From an uncultured Oscillospiraceae bacterium (GTDB taxonomy: Bacteria > Bacillota > Clostridia > Oscillospirales > Oscillospiraceae): DNA of 64,000 nucleotides. The notes beneath the pieces are model-generated. The model was given only the letters and a program-made list of their open reading frames with translations. It had not been told where the DNA came from and did not search any database. Made by a program: the position numbers and the translations under genes. The stretch spans positions 1-64,000 of the forward strand of contig CANPVS010000002.1 in the NCBI GenBank assembly GCA_947581795.1, read 5' to 3'. Each line of letters opens with the position of its first letter. Position 1 is the stretch's first letter. This document shows, in pieces, positions 55,375-64,000 of the stretch.

Positions 55375-58300
55375 GTGGAAGAGAACAGGCAGTACAGATA
55401 TTTCGCGTTCATCAGCTACAGCCGCAGGGATGAGCGCTGGGCCAAGTGGCTGCAGAACCGTCTGGAGACCTACCATCTGCCCGCCGCCGTGCGCAAACAG
55501 CATACGGACACGCCCCGGCGCATCGCGCCGGTGTTCCGGGACAAGACGGACCTGTCGGGGGGCGTTTTACAGGAACAGCTGCACAGTGAGCTGGACGATT
55601 CCCGTTTTTTGATCCTGATATGCTCGCCTAACAGCGCCGCGTCCGAGTGGGTGGACCGGGAGGTCCGGCACTTCATCGGGAGCGGCCGGAAGGAGCAGAT
55701 CATTCCCTTTGTGGTGGACGGCGTAGCGGATCAGTCGGTATTTCCGCCGTCGCTGCGGTGGGGCGAGGAGAGGTCCCTGCTGGGCATCAGCGTGCAGGAG
55801 ATGGGTCGGACGGCGGCGTTCCTGCGGGTGGTGTCCACCATGCTGGGACTGAAATACGACGAGCTTGCGCGCCGGCACAGGAAGCGCATGATCCGTCGGT
55901 GCACCGCCGCTGCGGTGCTGGCAGTGCTGGCCCTGGCCGCTGCTGGCCGGGTTTGGTGGTACTATACGCCCCACAGCGCGTATTACGCCAACTATGTGAC
56001 GCGGTACGAGATACCGGAGGGCGTGAATGAGCTGAGCGCGAAAGAACGGCAGGGCCTGAGCGAGTATTACCGCATCGTCACCCGCAAGGGAAAACCGGTG
56101 TTGCTGGAGAGGGTGAATGCCGCGGGCAATCTGGTGGATCCTATGGTCCTGAATGCGAACGTGGATCATCCGAGGATGGAATTCATCTACAACGACGACG
56201 GGCGTATCGCCAGGACCAAGCTGTATGATGAGCAGGGCCGGCCAGTGCAGCAAAAGTCATTTGCCTACGAGCCGGGCACCGGCCAAATCGCCATAGACTA
56301 CCAGCAGCCAGGGAACAGCTTGCAGGCGATGACGCTGAAGGGAGATACCGCTGATTACCATATGGATGGTGACGACGGTAACCGCAGCGACATCGCGCGG
56401 CTCTTGAACACCTATGACGAGAACGGCTTTCTGACGGAGAGCCTCTATCTGCGTGACAACCGCAATACCCCTGTCTGCGACGCCAACGGCGTGTACGGCG
56501 TGCGCTACGAGCACAGCGGGGAGGGCCTGGTCACGGAGACTACATATCTGGACGAAAACGGCCAGCCCCACGCCTCCCGCTACGGCGTGGCGGGGGAACA
56601 CTATACATACGACGCGCAAGGGCGCTTGGTGCTGGGCGTCACCTTTGGCCCGGACGGCGATCCGGTGCGTGACAGGGCGGGCCACGCGCAGTTGGCGGTG
56701 GAATATGACGCTATTGGCAACCCTGTGAAGATCAGCCGCCTGGACGAGAACGGGGCGCTGTGCTTCGGAGGCGATCAATACGCCGAGGTGCAGTTCAGCT
56801 ATGATGAACAGGGGCTGCGGTTGAGCGAGCGTTCCTTTGGCACGGACGGCCAGCCTGCCTATGATTCGGTAAACGGCGCTCACGAATACCGCTATGGCTA
56901 TGACGGACAGGGGCGGTTGATCAGCATCGACAACTATGACGCGGACGGCGAGCCCATGTACGACCAGAACGGGACGGCCGGTATGCGTATTTGCTACGAT
57001 GAGTTGGGCAGGGAAGCGGGGTTCTGGTATGTTGACGCACAGGGTGAACTTTGCGCGGGGTTCGACGGCATAGCCGGCTACAGCGCGACTTATGACGGGA
57101 ACGGATACTATCAGTCGTACACCCCCATCGGCGCGGACGGCGGGCCGTACATATCAGACGACGGCACTATGACGCTGTTTTTTACCTATGATGAACAGGG
57201 AAACTGCGTGCGTGAGGAGAATCGGGACGAAAACGGGGCCCTGCTGGAGGACATCGACGGCGTGGCGGTCTGGATCTATGCGTATGACAGCGCCGGGAAC
57301 CAGGTATCCATGTCCTATTTTGACAGCCGGGAGGCGCCTTGTCTGCGGGATGGCTGCAGCAGCATGCGATTCGAATATGAAAACGGCAACCGCGTCTCGA
57401 AGAGCTTTTTCGGCGTGGATGGGGAGCCGGTCAGCGTGGACGGCATACATGAGGTGCGCACGGAATACGATGACCGGGGCAATGTGGTGCGCGAGAGCTA
57501 TTTTGACGAACAGGGAGAGCTTACCCGGGATGGATACGCGCGGATAGAGCTGGTGACGGACAGCTGGGGCAACGAGCTGGAGCGGCGCTATTATGACGCG
57601 GACGGCGAGCCGTATCAGTATGAGGGCGGCGCTGAGTCATACTGGAAGCGGGAGAAGGAATACGACCGCTGGGGCAATCTGGTGCGGGATACCTGTTATT
57701 CCCTCACAGGCGAGTACCGCCGGGGCTTCGCCACAATGCTGTCGCAGTACGACGAGCGGCACAACCTCGTCCGCCAGGAGCTCCTGGACGAGAATGGGCA
57801 GCCCTGCGTGGATGACGGCGGCGCCGGCGTGATCATCAATACGTATGATGAGAGAAATCTGCTCCTGCGCCAGGAGTATCTGGATGAAAACGGACAGCCG
57901 GGCAACGGCTACGGCATATCCGCGATAGAACGGCAGTACGATGAGCGCGGCCGGCTGGTGCGGGACGTGTATTACCGGCCCGACGGCAGCGGCGGAGAGA
58001 CGATGGATCGCGAGATCCTCTACACATACGACGAGTATGGCGAGATCGCCGCCAGAGACGTCCGGTACAGCGATGACGCAGAGCGGAACGAGGTGACCAC
58101 GATGATGTGTGTGGAGGCGTCCGCCCCGGCTGCCGAGCAGGCGGGGATCGTCCCGGGGAGCATTGTACTGCACTGGAACAGCTGGGACTGCTTCAGCTAT
58201 GATACCCTTATTGACGCGTTGAACGCATTCGGGGAAGAGAGACAGGACGACAGCTCCGACAGTGTGCTGCTGTTCGCGGCCGTAGAGCAGGAAGACGGAC

Positions 58301-58461
58301 AGTATGCCATCGTGCGTCAGATCCTTGACCGCGGGGAGTCAGAGCAGATGCAGTTCGGCGTGAGCACAGTCACTGAGATCGAGTTCGAGCAGATCGGCAA
58401 AGCGTATATATCTTTCCTCGAAGGATTGAGGCAGACCCTCGCGGGTGATGAGACGGAATAA
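55375..58461 (+). CDS. TIR domain–transmembrane–YD/Rhs-like repeat protein, copy 2
   Basis: Paralogue of the preceding gene with the same length and domain order. The best start is GTG 55375, eight bases after a consensus AGGAGG. The position matching the second ATG of copy 1 is a GTG here. The ATG at 55339 has no ribosome binding site. TIR and membrane helix differ from copy 1 at only about a dozen residues by eye, and W92xxxE96 is kept. The repeats differ much more, for example CYDELGREAGFWYVDAQGEL here. It may share a transcript with copy 1 (38-bp gap to the ATG). Ligand and output unknown. Confidence 0.85.
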   Translation: MEENRQYRYFAFISYSRRDERWAKWLQNRLETYHLPAAVRKQHTDTPRRIAPVFRDKTDLSGGVLQEQLHSELDDSRFLILICSPNSAASEWVDREVRHFIGSGRKEQIIPFVVDGVADQSVFPPSLRWGEERSLLGISVQEMGRTAAFLRVVSTMLGLKYDELARRHRKRMIRRCTAAAVLAVLALAAAGRVWWYYTPHSAYYANYVTRYEIPEGVNELSAKERQGLSEYYRIVTRKGKPVLLERVNAAGNLVDPMVLNANVDHPRMEFIYNDDGRIARTKLYDEQGRPVQQKSFAYEPGTGQIAIDYQQPGNSLQAMTLKGDTADYHMDGDDGNRSDIARLLNTYDENGFLTESLYLRDNRNTPVCDANGVYGVRYEHSGEGLVTETTYLDENGQPHASRYGVAGEHYTYDAQGRLVLGVTFGPDGDPVRDRAGHAQLAVEYDAIGNPVKISRLDENGALCFGGDQYAEVQFSYDEQGLRLSERSFGTDGQPAYDSVNGAHEYRYGYDGQGRLISIDNYDADGEPMYDQNGTAGMRICYDELGREAGFWYVDAQGELCAGFDGIAGYSATYDGNGYYQSYTPIGADGGPYISDDGTMTLFFTYDEQGNCVREENRDENGALLEDIDGVAVWIYAYDSAGNQVSMSYFDSREAPCLRDGCSSMRFEYENGNRVSKSFFGVDGEPVSVDGIHEVRTEYDDRGNVVRESYFDEQGELTRDGYARIELVTDSWGNELERRYYDADGEPYQYEGGAESYWKREKEYDRWGNLVRDTCYSLTGEYRRGFATMLSQYDERHNLVRQELLDENGQPCVDDGGAGVIINTYDERNLLLRQEYLDENGQPGNGYGISAIERQYDERGRLVRDVYYRPDGSGGETMDREILYTYDEYGEIAARDVRYSDDAERNEVTTMMCVEASAPAAEQAGIVPGSIVLHWNSWDCFSYDTLIDALNAFGEERQDDSSDSVLLFAAVEQEDGQYAIVRQILDRGESEQMQFGVSTVTEIEFEQIGKAYISFLEGLRQTLAGDETE

Positions 58462-58477
58462 AACCGCCGGACCGCTG

Positions 58478-58506
58478 TTGACAACCGGCGGCGGGTGTGC
58501 TACAAT
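58478..58506 (+). promoter_or_regulatory. Promoter of the pyrimidine operon
   Basis: TTGACA (58478-58483), a 17-bp spacer and TACAAT (58501-58506). The -35 box sits in the hairpin shared with the TIR duplication. A hairpin CGGCG...CGCCG with inner TCC/GGGA pairs (58515-58539) lies in the leader. No PyrR-binding consensus was recognised. Confidence 0.8.
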
Positions 58507-58567
58507 GCCCCAAACGGCGCTCCGGATAACGGGACGCCGCTCACGCTGGAAGAGAGGGCGATGGTCT

Positions 58568-59779
58568 GTGGAGGGCGTTTTCAAGGGCACTGTGTTCATG
58601 CCGGACCCCTATTCCCGTTTTTGCCTGCCCAGCGGCGGGGCCAGTATTCCCTTTTCCGGCCGTCCCGATGGCGAATATATCGTTTTTCCCGGCTTTTGCG
58701 ATGTGCATGTGCATTTTCGCGAGCCGGGATTTTCTTATAAGGAGACCATCGCCGCTGGCTCCGCCGCCGCGGCCCACGGGGGCTATACCGCCGTGTGTAC
58801 CATGCCTAATCTAAACCCTGTGCCGGACAGCGCGGCGGCCATGGCGGTCCAGGAGGACATCATCCGCCGGGACGCCTGTATTCACGTCTATCCCTACGGC
58901 GCCATCACCGCAGGTGAAAAGGGGGAGAAGCTTGCCGACATGGCGGCCATGACCGGGGCCGTCGCCTTTTCCGACGACGGCCGGGGCGTCCAGTCCAAGG
59001 ACATGATGCGCGCCGCCATGGGCAAGGCGAAGAGCCTGGGCAAGATCATCGCCGCCCACTGCGAGGTGAACGAACTGCTTCACGGCGGGTATATCCACGA
59101 CGGGGCCTACGCCGCTGCCCACGGCCATCGGGGCATATGCTCCGAGAGCGAGTGGCGGGAGGTGGAGCGGGACCTCCGGCTGGCGAAGGAGACCGGCTGC
59201 GCCTTCCACGTGTGCCACATCTCCACCAAGGAGAGCGTGGCCCTCATCCGCCGGGCCAAGGCGGAGGGGGTGGACGTGACATGCGAGACCGGGCCCCATT
59301 ACCTTACGATGGATGAAAACGATCTAGAAGAGGACGGCCGGTTCAAAATGAACCCGCCCCTGCGGTCCAAGGCTGACCGGGAGGCCCTTCTGGAGGGTCT
59401 CGCAGACGGCACCATCGACATGATTGCCACGGACCACGCCCCCCACAGCGCAGAGGAGAAGTCGAAGGGCCTGGCCGGCAGCGCCATGGGCGTGGTGGGA
59501 CTGGAGACGGCCTTCCCGGTGCTGTATACCTACCTGGTGAAGCCGGGCGTGCTCAGCTTGGAACGGCTCATGGAACTTCTGGTCTACAACCCCCGCAGGC
59601 GGTTTAATATTCCCCTGGGAGAGGACTACTCGGTGTGGGAGCTGGACAAGGCCTTCACCGTGGACCCGGAGAAGTTTCTGTCCAAGGGCCGGGCCACGCC
59701 CTTCGCGGGCAGGGAGCTGTACGGCGTGTGCCGGCTCACGGTCTGCGGCGGCAAAGTGGTCTATAAGAACGAAGAATAA
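58568..59779 (+). CDS. pyrC: Dihydroorotase
   Basis: Zinc amidohydrolase closing carbamoyl-aspartate to dihydroorotate in pyrimidine synthesis, 403 residues from GTG 58568 with GAGAGGG upstream. Longer frames run across the promoter and into the TIR gene end. Metal ligands: DVHVHFREPG, a later HCEVNE and HVCHISTKES, and catalytic DHAPHSAEEK. CETGPHYL is also conserved. It is the first gene of the pyrC-carB-pyrK-pyrD run. Confidence 0.95.
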   Translation: MEGVFKGTVFMPDPYSRFCLPSGGASIPFSGRPDGEYIVFPGFCDVHVHFREPGFSYKETIAAGSAAAAHGGYTAVCTMPNLNPVPDSAAAMAVQEDIIRRDACIHVYPYGAITAGEKGEKLADMAAMTGAVAFSDDGRGVQSKDMMRAAMGKAKSLGKIIAAHCEVNELLHGGYIHDGAYAAAHGHRGICSESEWREVERDLRLAKETGCAFHVCHISTKESVALIRRAKAEGVDVTCETGPHYLTMDENDLEEDGRFKMNPPLRSKADREALLEGLADGTIDMIATDHAPHSAEEKSKGLAGSAMGVVGLETAFPVLYTYLVKPGVLSLERLMELLVYNPRRRFNIPLGEDYSVWELDKAFTVDPEKFLSKGRATPFAGRELYGVCRLTVCGGKVVYKNEE

Positions 59780-59805
59780 TACTTTCGATATCTCGGGAGG
59801 ATACC

Positions 59806-62800
59806 ATGGCAAAGAGAACGGACATCAAAAAAGTGCTCATCATCGGCTCCGGCCCCATCGTCATAGGCCAGGCGGCGGAATTCGACTACGCCGGCACCCA
59901 GGCGTGCCTGGCGCTGAAGGAGGAGGGGTATGAGGTCATATTGTGCAACTCCAACCCCGCCACCATCATGACGGACACCGCCATCGCGGACAAGGTGTAT
60001 ATGGAGCCGCTGACCCTGGAGTACGTGGCGAAAATATTGCGCTACGAGCGGCCGGACGCCATCATCCCCGGCATCGGCGGGCAGACGGGCCTCAACCTTG
60101 CCATGCAGCTGGAGAAAAAGGGCATCCTTCGGGAGTGCCGGGTGGAGCTTCTGGGCACCTCCAGCCGGAGCATCGAGCGGGCCGAGGACCGGGAGCTCTT
60201 CAAGGAGATGTGCCAATCCATCGGCGAGCCGGTCATCCCCTCGGAGATCACCTACTCCATCGAGGAGGCCAAGAAGGCGGCGGCGGAGATAGGCTACCCG
60301 GTGGTACTGCGCCCGGCGTTCACTCTGGGCGGCACCGGCGGCGGCTTCGCCGACAACGAGGAGGAGCTGGTCGAGATCGGCCTGAACGCCTTCAAGCTCT
60401 CCCCGGTGCACCAGGTGCTGGTGGAGAAGAGCGTCCGGGGCTACAAGGAGATAGAGTTCGAGGTCATGCGGGACTCCAACGACCACGCCATCACCATCTG
60501 CGGCATGGAGAACGTGGACCCGGTGGGCGTGCACACCGGCGACTCCATCGTGGTGGCGCCCATATTGTCCCTCAGCGACAAGGACCTCAAAATGCTCAAC
60601 GACAGCGCCATCAGGATCATCCGGGAGCTGAAGATCGAGGGCGGCTGCAACGTGCAGTTTGCCCTGAACCCCAATTCCAGCGAATACTTCCTCATTGAGG
60701 TGAACCCCCGGGTCAGCCGGTCCTCGGCGCTGGCCTCCAAGGCCAGCGGCTATCCCATCGCTCGGGTCACCGCCAAGATCGCCATGGGCATGGCCCTGGA
60801 GGACATCCCCGTGGCCGGCGGCACCGCCGCCATCGAGCCCAGCCTGGACTACATCGTGGCCAAATTCCCCCGGTTCCCCTTCGACAAGTTCGCCGACGCG
60901 CCCAACACCCTGGGCACCCAGATGAAGGCCACCGGCGAGGTCATGGGCATCGGCTCCAATCTGGAGGAGTGCTTTCTCAAATCCGTCCGGTCCCTGGAGA
61001 CCGGCGTGTGCCACTTCCACATGGCCAAATTCGACGACAAGACAGACGAGGAGCTGCTGGCGTACATCCGGGACTTCCGGGACGACGGCATCTTCGCCGT
61101 GACGGAGCTTCTCCGCCGGGGTGTGAGCATCGAAAAGCTCCATGAGGTCACCATGATCACGGAGCTGTTTCTTGCGTCTCTTCAAAAGATCGTGGACATG
61201 GAAAAGGAACTGAAGGAGCACATCAACGACGTGGACGTGCTGCGCCGGGCGAAGGTCATGGGCTTCTCCGATAAGTTCATCGCCTCGCTGTGGAACCTCA
61301 CGGAGGTGGAGGTCTACGAAAAGCGGGTGAGCCGGGGCATCACCCCCGTGTTCCGCATGGTGGACACCCTCCACACGGGCAAGTATATCGCCTACCTCTA
61401 CTCCTCCTATACGGGCGAGAACGACTCCCGCCTCACGGAGAAGAAAAAGATCGTGGTCCTGGGGGCGGGGCCCATCCGCATCGGCCAAGGGGTGGAGTTC
61501 GACTACTCCACCGTCCACGCGGTGCAGACCATCAAAAAGGCCGGGTACGAGGCCATCATCATCAACAACAACCCGGAGACCGTCTCCACTGACTACACCA
61601 CCGCCGACAAGCTCTATTTCGAGCCCCTGACGCCGGAGGACGCCATGGCCATCATCGACTTTGAAAAGCCGGAGGGCGTGATAGCGTCCCTGGGCGGGCA
61701 GACGGCCATCAATCTGGCGGGGCCCTTGATGGAGCGGGGCGTGAAGATCATCGGAACGGACTGCGCCGCCATTGAGCGGGCGGAGAACCGGGACAGCTTC
61801 GAGAAGATCCTGCGGGACCTGGACATCCCCCAGCCCAAGGGCCAGGCGGTCACCCGCATCGAGGACGGCGTGAAGGCCGCGGCGGAGATAGGCTATCCCG
61901 TGCTGGTCCGGCCCAGCTTCGTGCTGGGCGGCCGGGCGATGCAGATCGTGGCGGACGAGGAGCAATTGCGGCATTATCTGAAGACCGCCGTGGAGATTGA
62001 CGCGGACAAGCCGGTGCTGGTGGACAAGTACATCCAGGGAAAAGAGGTGGAGGTGGACGCCATCTGCGACGGCCGGGACGTGTTCGTGCCGGGCATCATG
62101 GAGCTTGTGGAGCGCACGGGCATCCACTCCGGCGACTCCATCAGCATCTATCCTACCTTCTCCATCTCCGACAAGGTGAAGGGCGTCATTTTGCAGTACG
62201 CCAAGAAGCTGGGCCTGGGCATCGGCATCGTGGGGCTTTATAACATCCAGTTCATCGTGGACAGAAACGACAATGTGTTCGTCATCGAGGTGAACCCCCG
62301 GTCCAGCCGGACTGTGCCCTTTCTCTCAAAGTCCACGGGATATTCCCTGGCCGACATCGCCACAGAGGTCATCCTGGGCCACAGCCTCAAGGAGCAGGGC
62401 ATCTTCGACCTCTATCCGGCGGAGAAGGAGCGGTACTACGTGAAGGTGCCCGTGTTCTCCTTCAACAAGATCAAAGGCCTGGACGCCTACCTGTCCCCGG
62501 AGATGAAATCCACCGGCGAGGCCATTGGGTATGACAACTCCCTGACCCGCGCCCTTTTCAAGGCTTTGCAGGCCGGGGGCATGAGGCTGCAGAACTACGG
62601 CACCGTGTTCGCCACCATCGCCCGGGGCGACCAGCCGGAGGCGTTGCCCCTGATCCGGCGGTTCTACAACATGGGCTTCAACATCGAGGCCACGCCGGGC
62701 ACGGCGGCCTTTTTGAAGGAGAACGGCATCCGCACCCACGTCCTTCATAAGATCAAGGACGGCAGCGAGGAGATCCCCGACGCCATCCGCCAGGGCCACC

Positions 62801-62979
62801 TGGCCTATATCATCAACACCCGGGACATCGGCTCGGAAAAGGGCGTCACCGACGGCGTGCGCATCCGCCAGCTGGCCACGGAGAACAACGTGACCATCTT
62901 CACCAGTCTGGACACCGTGCGGGTGCTGCTGGACGTGCTGGAGGAGACCACCCTCACCATCTCCACCATCGACGCATGA
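59806..62979 (+). CDS. carB: Carbamoyl-phosphate synthase large subunit
   Basis: Makes carbamoyl phosphate from bicarbonate, ATP and ammonia, 1057 residues. Two homologous ATP-grasp halves are visible: the first begins IIGSGPIVIGQAAEFDYAGTQA and the second VVLGAGPIRIGQGVEFDYST. The C-terminal allosteric MGS-like domain (about 930-1057) contains EATPGTAAFLKENGI. The small glutaminase subunit carA is not next to it in this window. GGGAGG precedes the ATG. Confidence 0.98.
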   Translation: MAKRTDIKKVLIIGSGPIVIGQAAEFDYAGTQACLALKEEGYEVILCNSNPATIMTDTAIADKVYMEPLTLEYVAKILRYERPDAIIPGIGGQTGLNLAMQLEKKGILRECRVELLGTSSRSIERAEDRELFKEMCQSIGEPVIPSEITYSIEEAKKAAAEIGYPVVLRPAFTLGGTGGGFADNEEELVEIGLNAFKLSPVHQVLVEKSVRGYKEIEFEVMRDSNDHAITICGMENVDPVGVHTGDSIVVAPILSLSDKDLKMLNDSAIRIIRELKIEGGCNVQFALNPNSSEYFLIEVNPRVSRSSALASKASGYPIARVTAKIAMGMALEDIPVAGGTAAIEPSLDYIVAKFPRFPFDKFADAPNTLGTQMKATGEVMGIGSNLEECFLKSVRSLETGVCHFHMAKFDDKTDEELLAYIRDFRDDGIFAVTELLRRGVSIEKLHEVTMITELFLASLQKIVDMEKELKEHINDVDVLRRAKVMGFSDKFIASLWNLTEVEVYEKRVSRGITPVFRMVDTLHTGKYIAYLYSSYTGENDSRLTEKKKIVVLGAGPIRIGQGVEFDYSTVHAVQTIKKAGYEAIIINNNPETVSTDYTTADKLYFEPLTPEDAMAIIDFEKPEGVIASLGGQTAINLAGPLMERGVKIIGTDCAAIERAENRDSFEKILRDLDIPQPKGQAVTRIEDGVKAAAEIGYPVLVRPSFVLGGRAMQIVADEEQLRHYLKTAVEIDADKPVLVDKYIQGKEVEVDAICDGRDVFVPGIMELVERTGIHSGDSISIYPTFSISDKVKGVILQYAKKLGLGIGIVGLYNIQFIVDRNDNVFVIEVNPRSSRTVPFLSKSTGYSLADIATEVILGHSLKEQGIFDLYPAEKERYYVKVPVFSFNKIKGLDAYLSPEMKSTGEAIGYDNSLTRALFKALQAGGMRLQNYGTVFATIARGDQPEALPLIRRFYNMGFNIEATPGTAAFLKENGIRTHVLHKIKDGSEEIPDAIRQGHLAYIINTRDIGSEKGVTDGVRIRQLATENNVTIFTSLDTVRVLLDVLEETTLTISTIDA

Positions 62980-63704
62980 AAAAGGCGCTTTTTACCATCC
63001 AAAAAAACGAGGCCCTGACGCCCACGGTCTGGCGCATGGTCCTCACAGGCCCCGCCGATGCCGTCACCGCGCCGGGGCAGTTCGTGGACATTGAACTTCC
63101 GGGGCTTTTCCTGCGGCGGCCCATCTCCGTGTGCGCCGTGGATGGCGACGACCTCACGCTGCTTTATAAAGTGGTGGGGAAGGGCACGGAGCAGATGGCG
63201 GCCATGGAGCCTGGCCAGACGCTGGACCTCCTGGCGGGTCTCGGCAACGGCTTTGACACCGCCCCGGCGGGGGAGAGCCCCCTGCTCCTGGGCGGGGGCA
63301 TCGGCGCGGCGCCCCTGTACCTTCTGGCGAAAAAACTGCGGGCGGAGGGGAAGGAGCCCCGGGTGATCCTGGGCTTCAACAGCGCCGACGAGGTTTATTA
63401 TGCCGACGAGTTTAAAGCCTTGGGCTGCGCTGTGACCGTGGCCACGGCGGACGGAAGCTTCGGGGTAAAGGGCTTTGTCACCGACGCCATCCCGGCGAGC
63501 TACAGCTATTACTTCGCCTGCGGACCGGAGGCCATGCTGCGGGCGGTGTTCGCGAAGGCTGAGGGCCCGGGGCAGCTCAGCTTTGAGGAGCGCATGGGCT
63601 GCGGCTTTGGCGCCTGCATGGGCTGCACCCATGAGACGGTGCACGGTCCCAAGCGGGTGTGCAGGGACGGGCCTGTGTTCCGGAAGGAGGAGATCGCGTG
63701 GTGA
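62976..63704 (+). CDS. pyrK: Dihydroorotate dehydrogenase B, electron-transfer subunit
   Basis: FAD and [2Fe-2S] protein that passes electrons from PyrD to NAD, 242 residues. The ferredoxin-reductase-like fold includes [21 protein letters not shown] and [18 protein letters not shown]. The iron-sulfur cysteines are clustered in CGFGACMGC with a fourth in RVCRDGP. It overlaps carB and pyrD by 4 bp each. Confidence 0.96.
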   Translation: MKKALFTIQKNEALTPTVWRMVLTGPADAVTAPGQFVDIELPGLFLRRPISVCAVDGDDLTLLYKVVGKGTEQMAAMEPGQTLDLLAGLGNGFDTAPAGESPLLLGGGIGAAPLYLLAKKLRAEGKEPRVILGFNSADEVYYADEFKALGCAVTVATADGSFGVKGFVTDAIPASYSYYFACGPEAMLRAVFAKAEGPGQLSFEERMGCGFGACMGCTHETVHGPKRVCRDGPVFRKEEIAW

Positions 63705-64000
63705 ATACGGCGGTGACCCTCTGCGGGATAGAACTGGATAACCCTGTGATACCTGCCTCCGGCACCTTCGGGTATGGCTATGAGTTCGCGGAGCTGTACG
63801 ACATCAACTGCCTGGGGACCTTTTCCTTCAAGGGCACGACCAGAGAGCCCCGGTTCGGCAACCCCACGCCCCGCATCGCGGAGTGCGCCGGCGGCATGCT
63901 GAATGCGGTGGGACTGCAAAACCCCGGCGTGGACGCCGTCATATCGGAGGAGCTTCCCAGGCTCAAAGAGGTCTTTCACAAGCCGGTGATGGCCAACGTC
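63701..64000 (+). CDS. pyrD: Dihydroorotate dehydrogenase B, catalytic subunit (3' cut by window)
   Basis: Only the first 100 residues are present, from a GTG overlapping the pyrK stop and preceded by GGAGGAG. The start [28 protein letters not shown] and the later [18 protein letters not shown] are characteristic of the PyrDB (NAD-linked) class, which fits the adjacent pyrK. The remainder of the gene lies beyond the window. Confidence 0.95.
   Translation, partial: MNTAVTLCGIELDNPVIPASGTFGYGYEFAELYDINCLGTFSFKGTTREPRFGNPTPRIAECAGGMLNAVGLQNPGVDAVISEELPRLKEVFHKPVMANV

Larger units (their letters stand above)
52176..58497. repeat. Tandem direct duplication, period 3161 bp, carrying the TIR genes
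   Basis: The block from AACATGCGCCGCACAGCG (52176) through the TIR gene and its downstream CCGGCGG hairpin recurs 3161 bp later (from 55337). Both frames are exactly 1040 codons from the matching ATG. The first ~230 codons are nearly identical, while later parts have accumulated many substitutions without any length change. Confidence 0.93.

Noticed and set aside
58507-58567. PyrR-binding attenuator before pyrC
   Set aside because: A small hairpin is present but the conserved PyrR loop and a terminator/antiterminator pair were not recognisable in 60 nt.

Overview
This window looks like chromosomal DNA from a GC-rich, spore-forming member of the Clostridia, most likely in the Oscillospiraceae/Oscillospirales. 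Three things point there: an IspH–ribosomal S1 fusion gene, sporulation genes (a GerW/YtfJ homologue and a SpoIVFB-like protease), and clostridial gene runs such as tig-clpP-clpX-lon-ysxC and scpA-scpB-DUF2953-gerW-dac-rluB. The lineage call is inference, because no 16S gene or whole-genome comparison is available here.

Positions 1-15.1 kb hold the 3' part of a TctA-type permease, two MgtC/SapB genes, a thymidylate kinase, a small P-loop kinase convergent to it, and a GNAT acetyltransferase. An MFS exporter follows, with an attenuator-like leader (promoter, 31-codon leader peptide, hairpin, terminator). Next come tRNA-Pro and tRNA-Gly on the minus strand, a microprotein/SpoIVFB-like protease pair, a radical SAM pair, rplS, and the run lepB-rbgA-rnhB-yraN-thrC. 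A palindromic MITE-like element and a DUF1540 gene close this part.

Positions 15.1-36.4 kb are core housekeeping: metallophosphoesterase, trigger factor with a lysine-rich tail, clpP, clpX, lon, ysxC, an M50 protease, scpA, scpB, DUF2953 (apparently starting at CTG), gerW, a D,D-carboxypeptidase, rluB, an RpiR regulator behind a near-perfect palindrome, a BaiN-like flavoprotein, cmk, ispH-rpsA, recG (minus strand) and an M3 peptidase.

Positions 36.5-46.3 kb hold a five-gene peptide (Opp/Dpp-type) ABC transporter operon plus a membrane-anchored companion of unknown function. Every part is modified: the binding protein looks circularly permuted, one permease has a very large extracytoplasmic insert, one ATPase carries a coiled-coil insert of about 235 residues inside its nucleotide-binding domain, and the other ends in two membrane helices. 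Positions 46.4-50.5 kb encode a ferric-iron-type (Fbp/Afu-like) ABC importer, followed by a ROK-like kinase.

Positions 52.2-58.5 kb hold the most striking locus: two tandem 3.1-kb genes encoding a TIR domain with a WxxxE motif, one membrane helix, a long extracytoplasmic array of YD/Rhs-like repeats and a PDZ-like C-terminus. The two copies are nearly identical in the TIR-membrane half and diverged in the repeats, so the locus resembles a duplicated receptor family with a fixed effector and variable ectodomains. The window ends in a pyrimidine operon, pyrC-carB-pyrK-pyrD, with pyrD cut by the edge.
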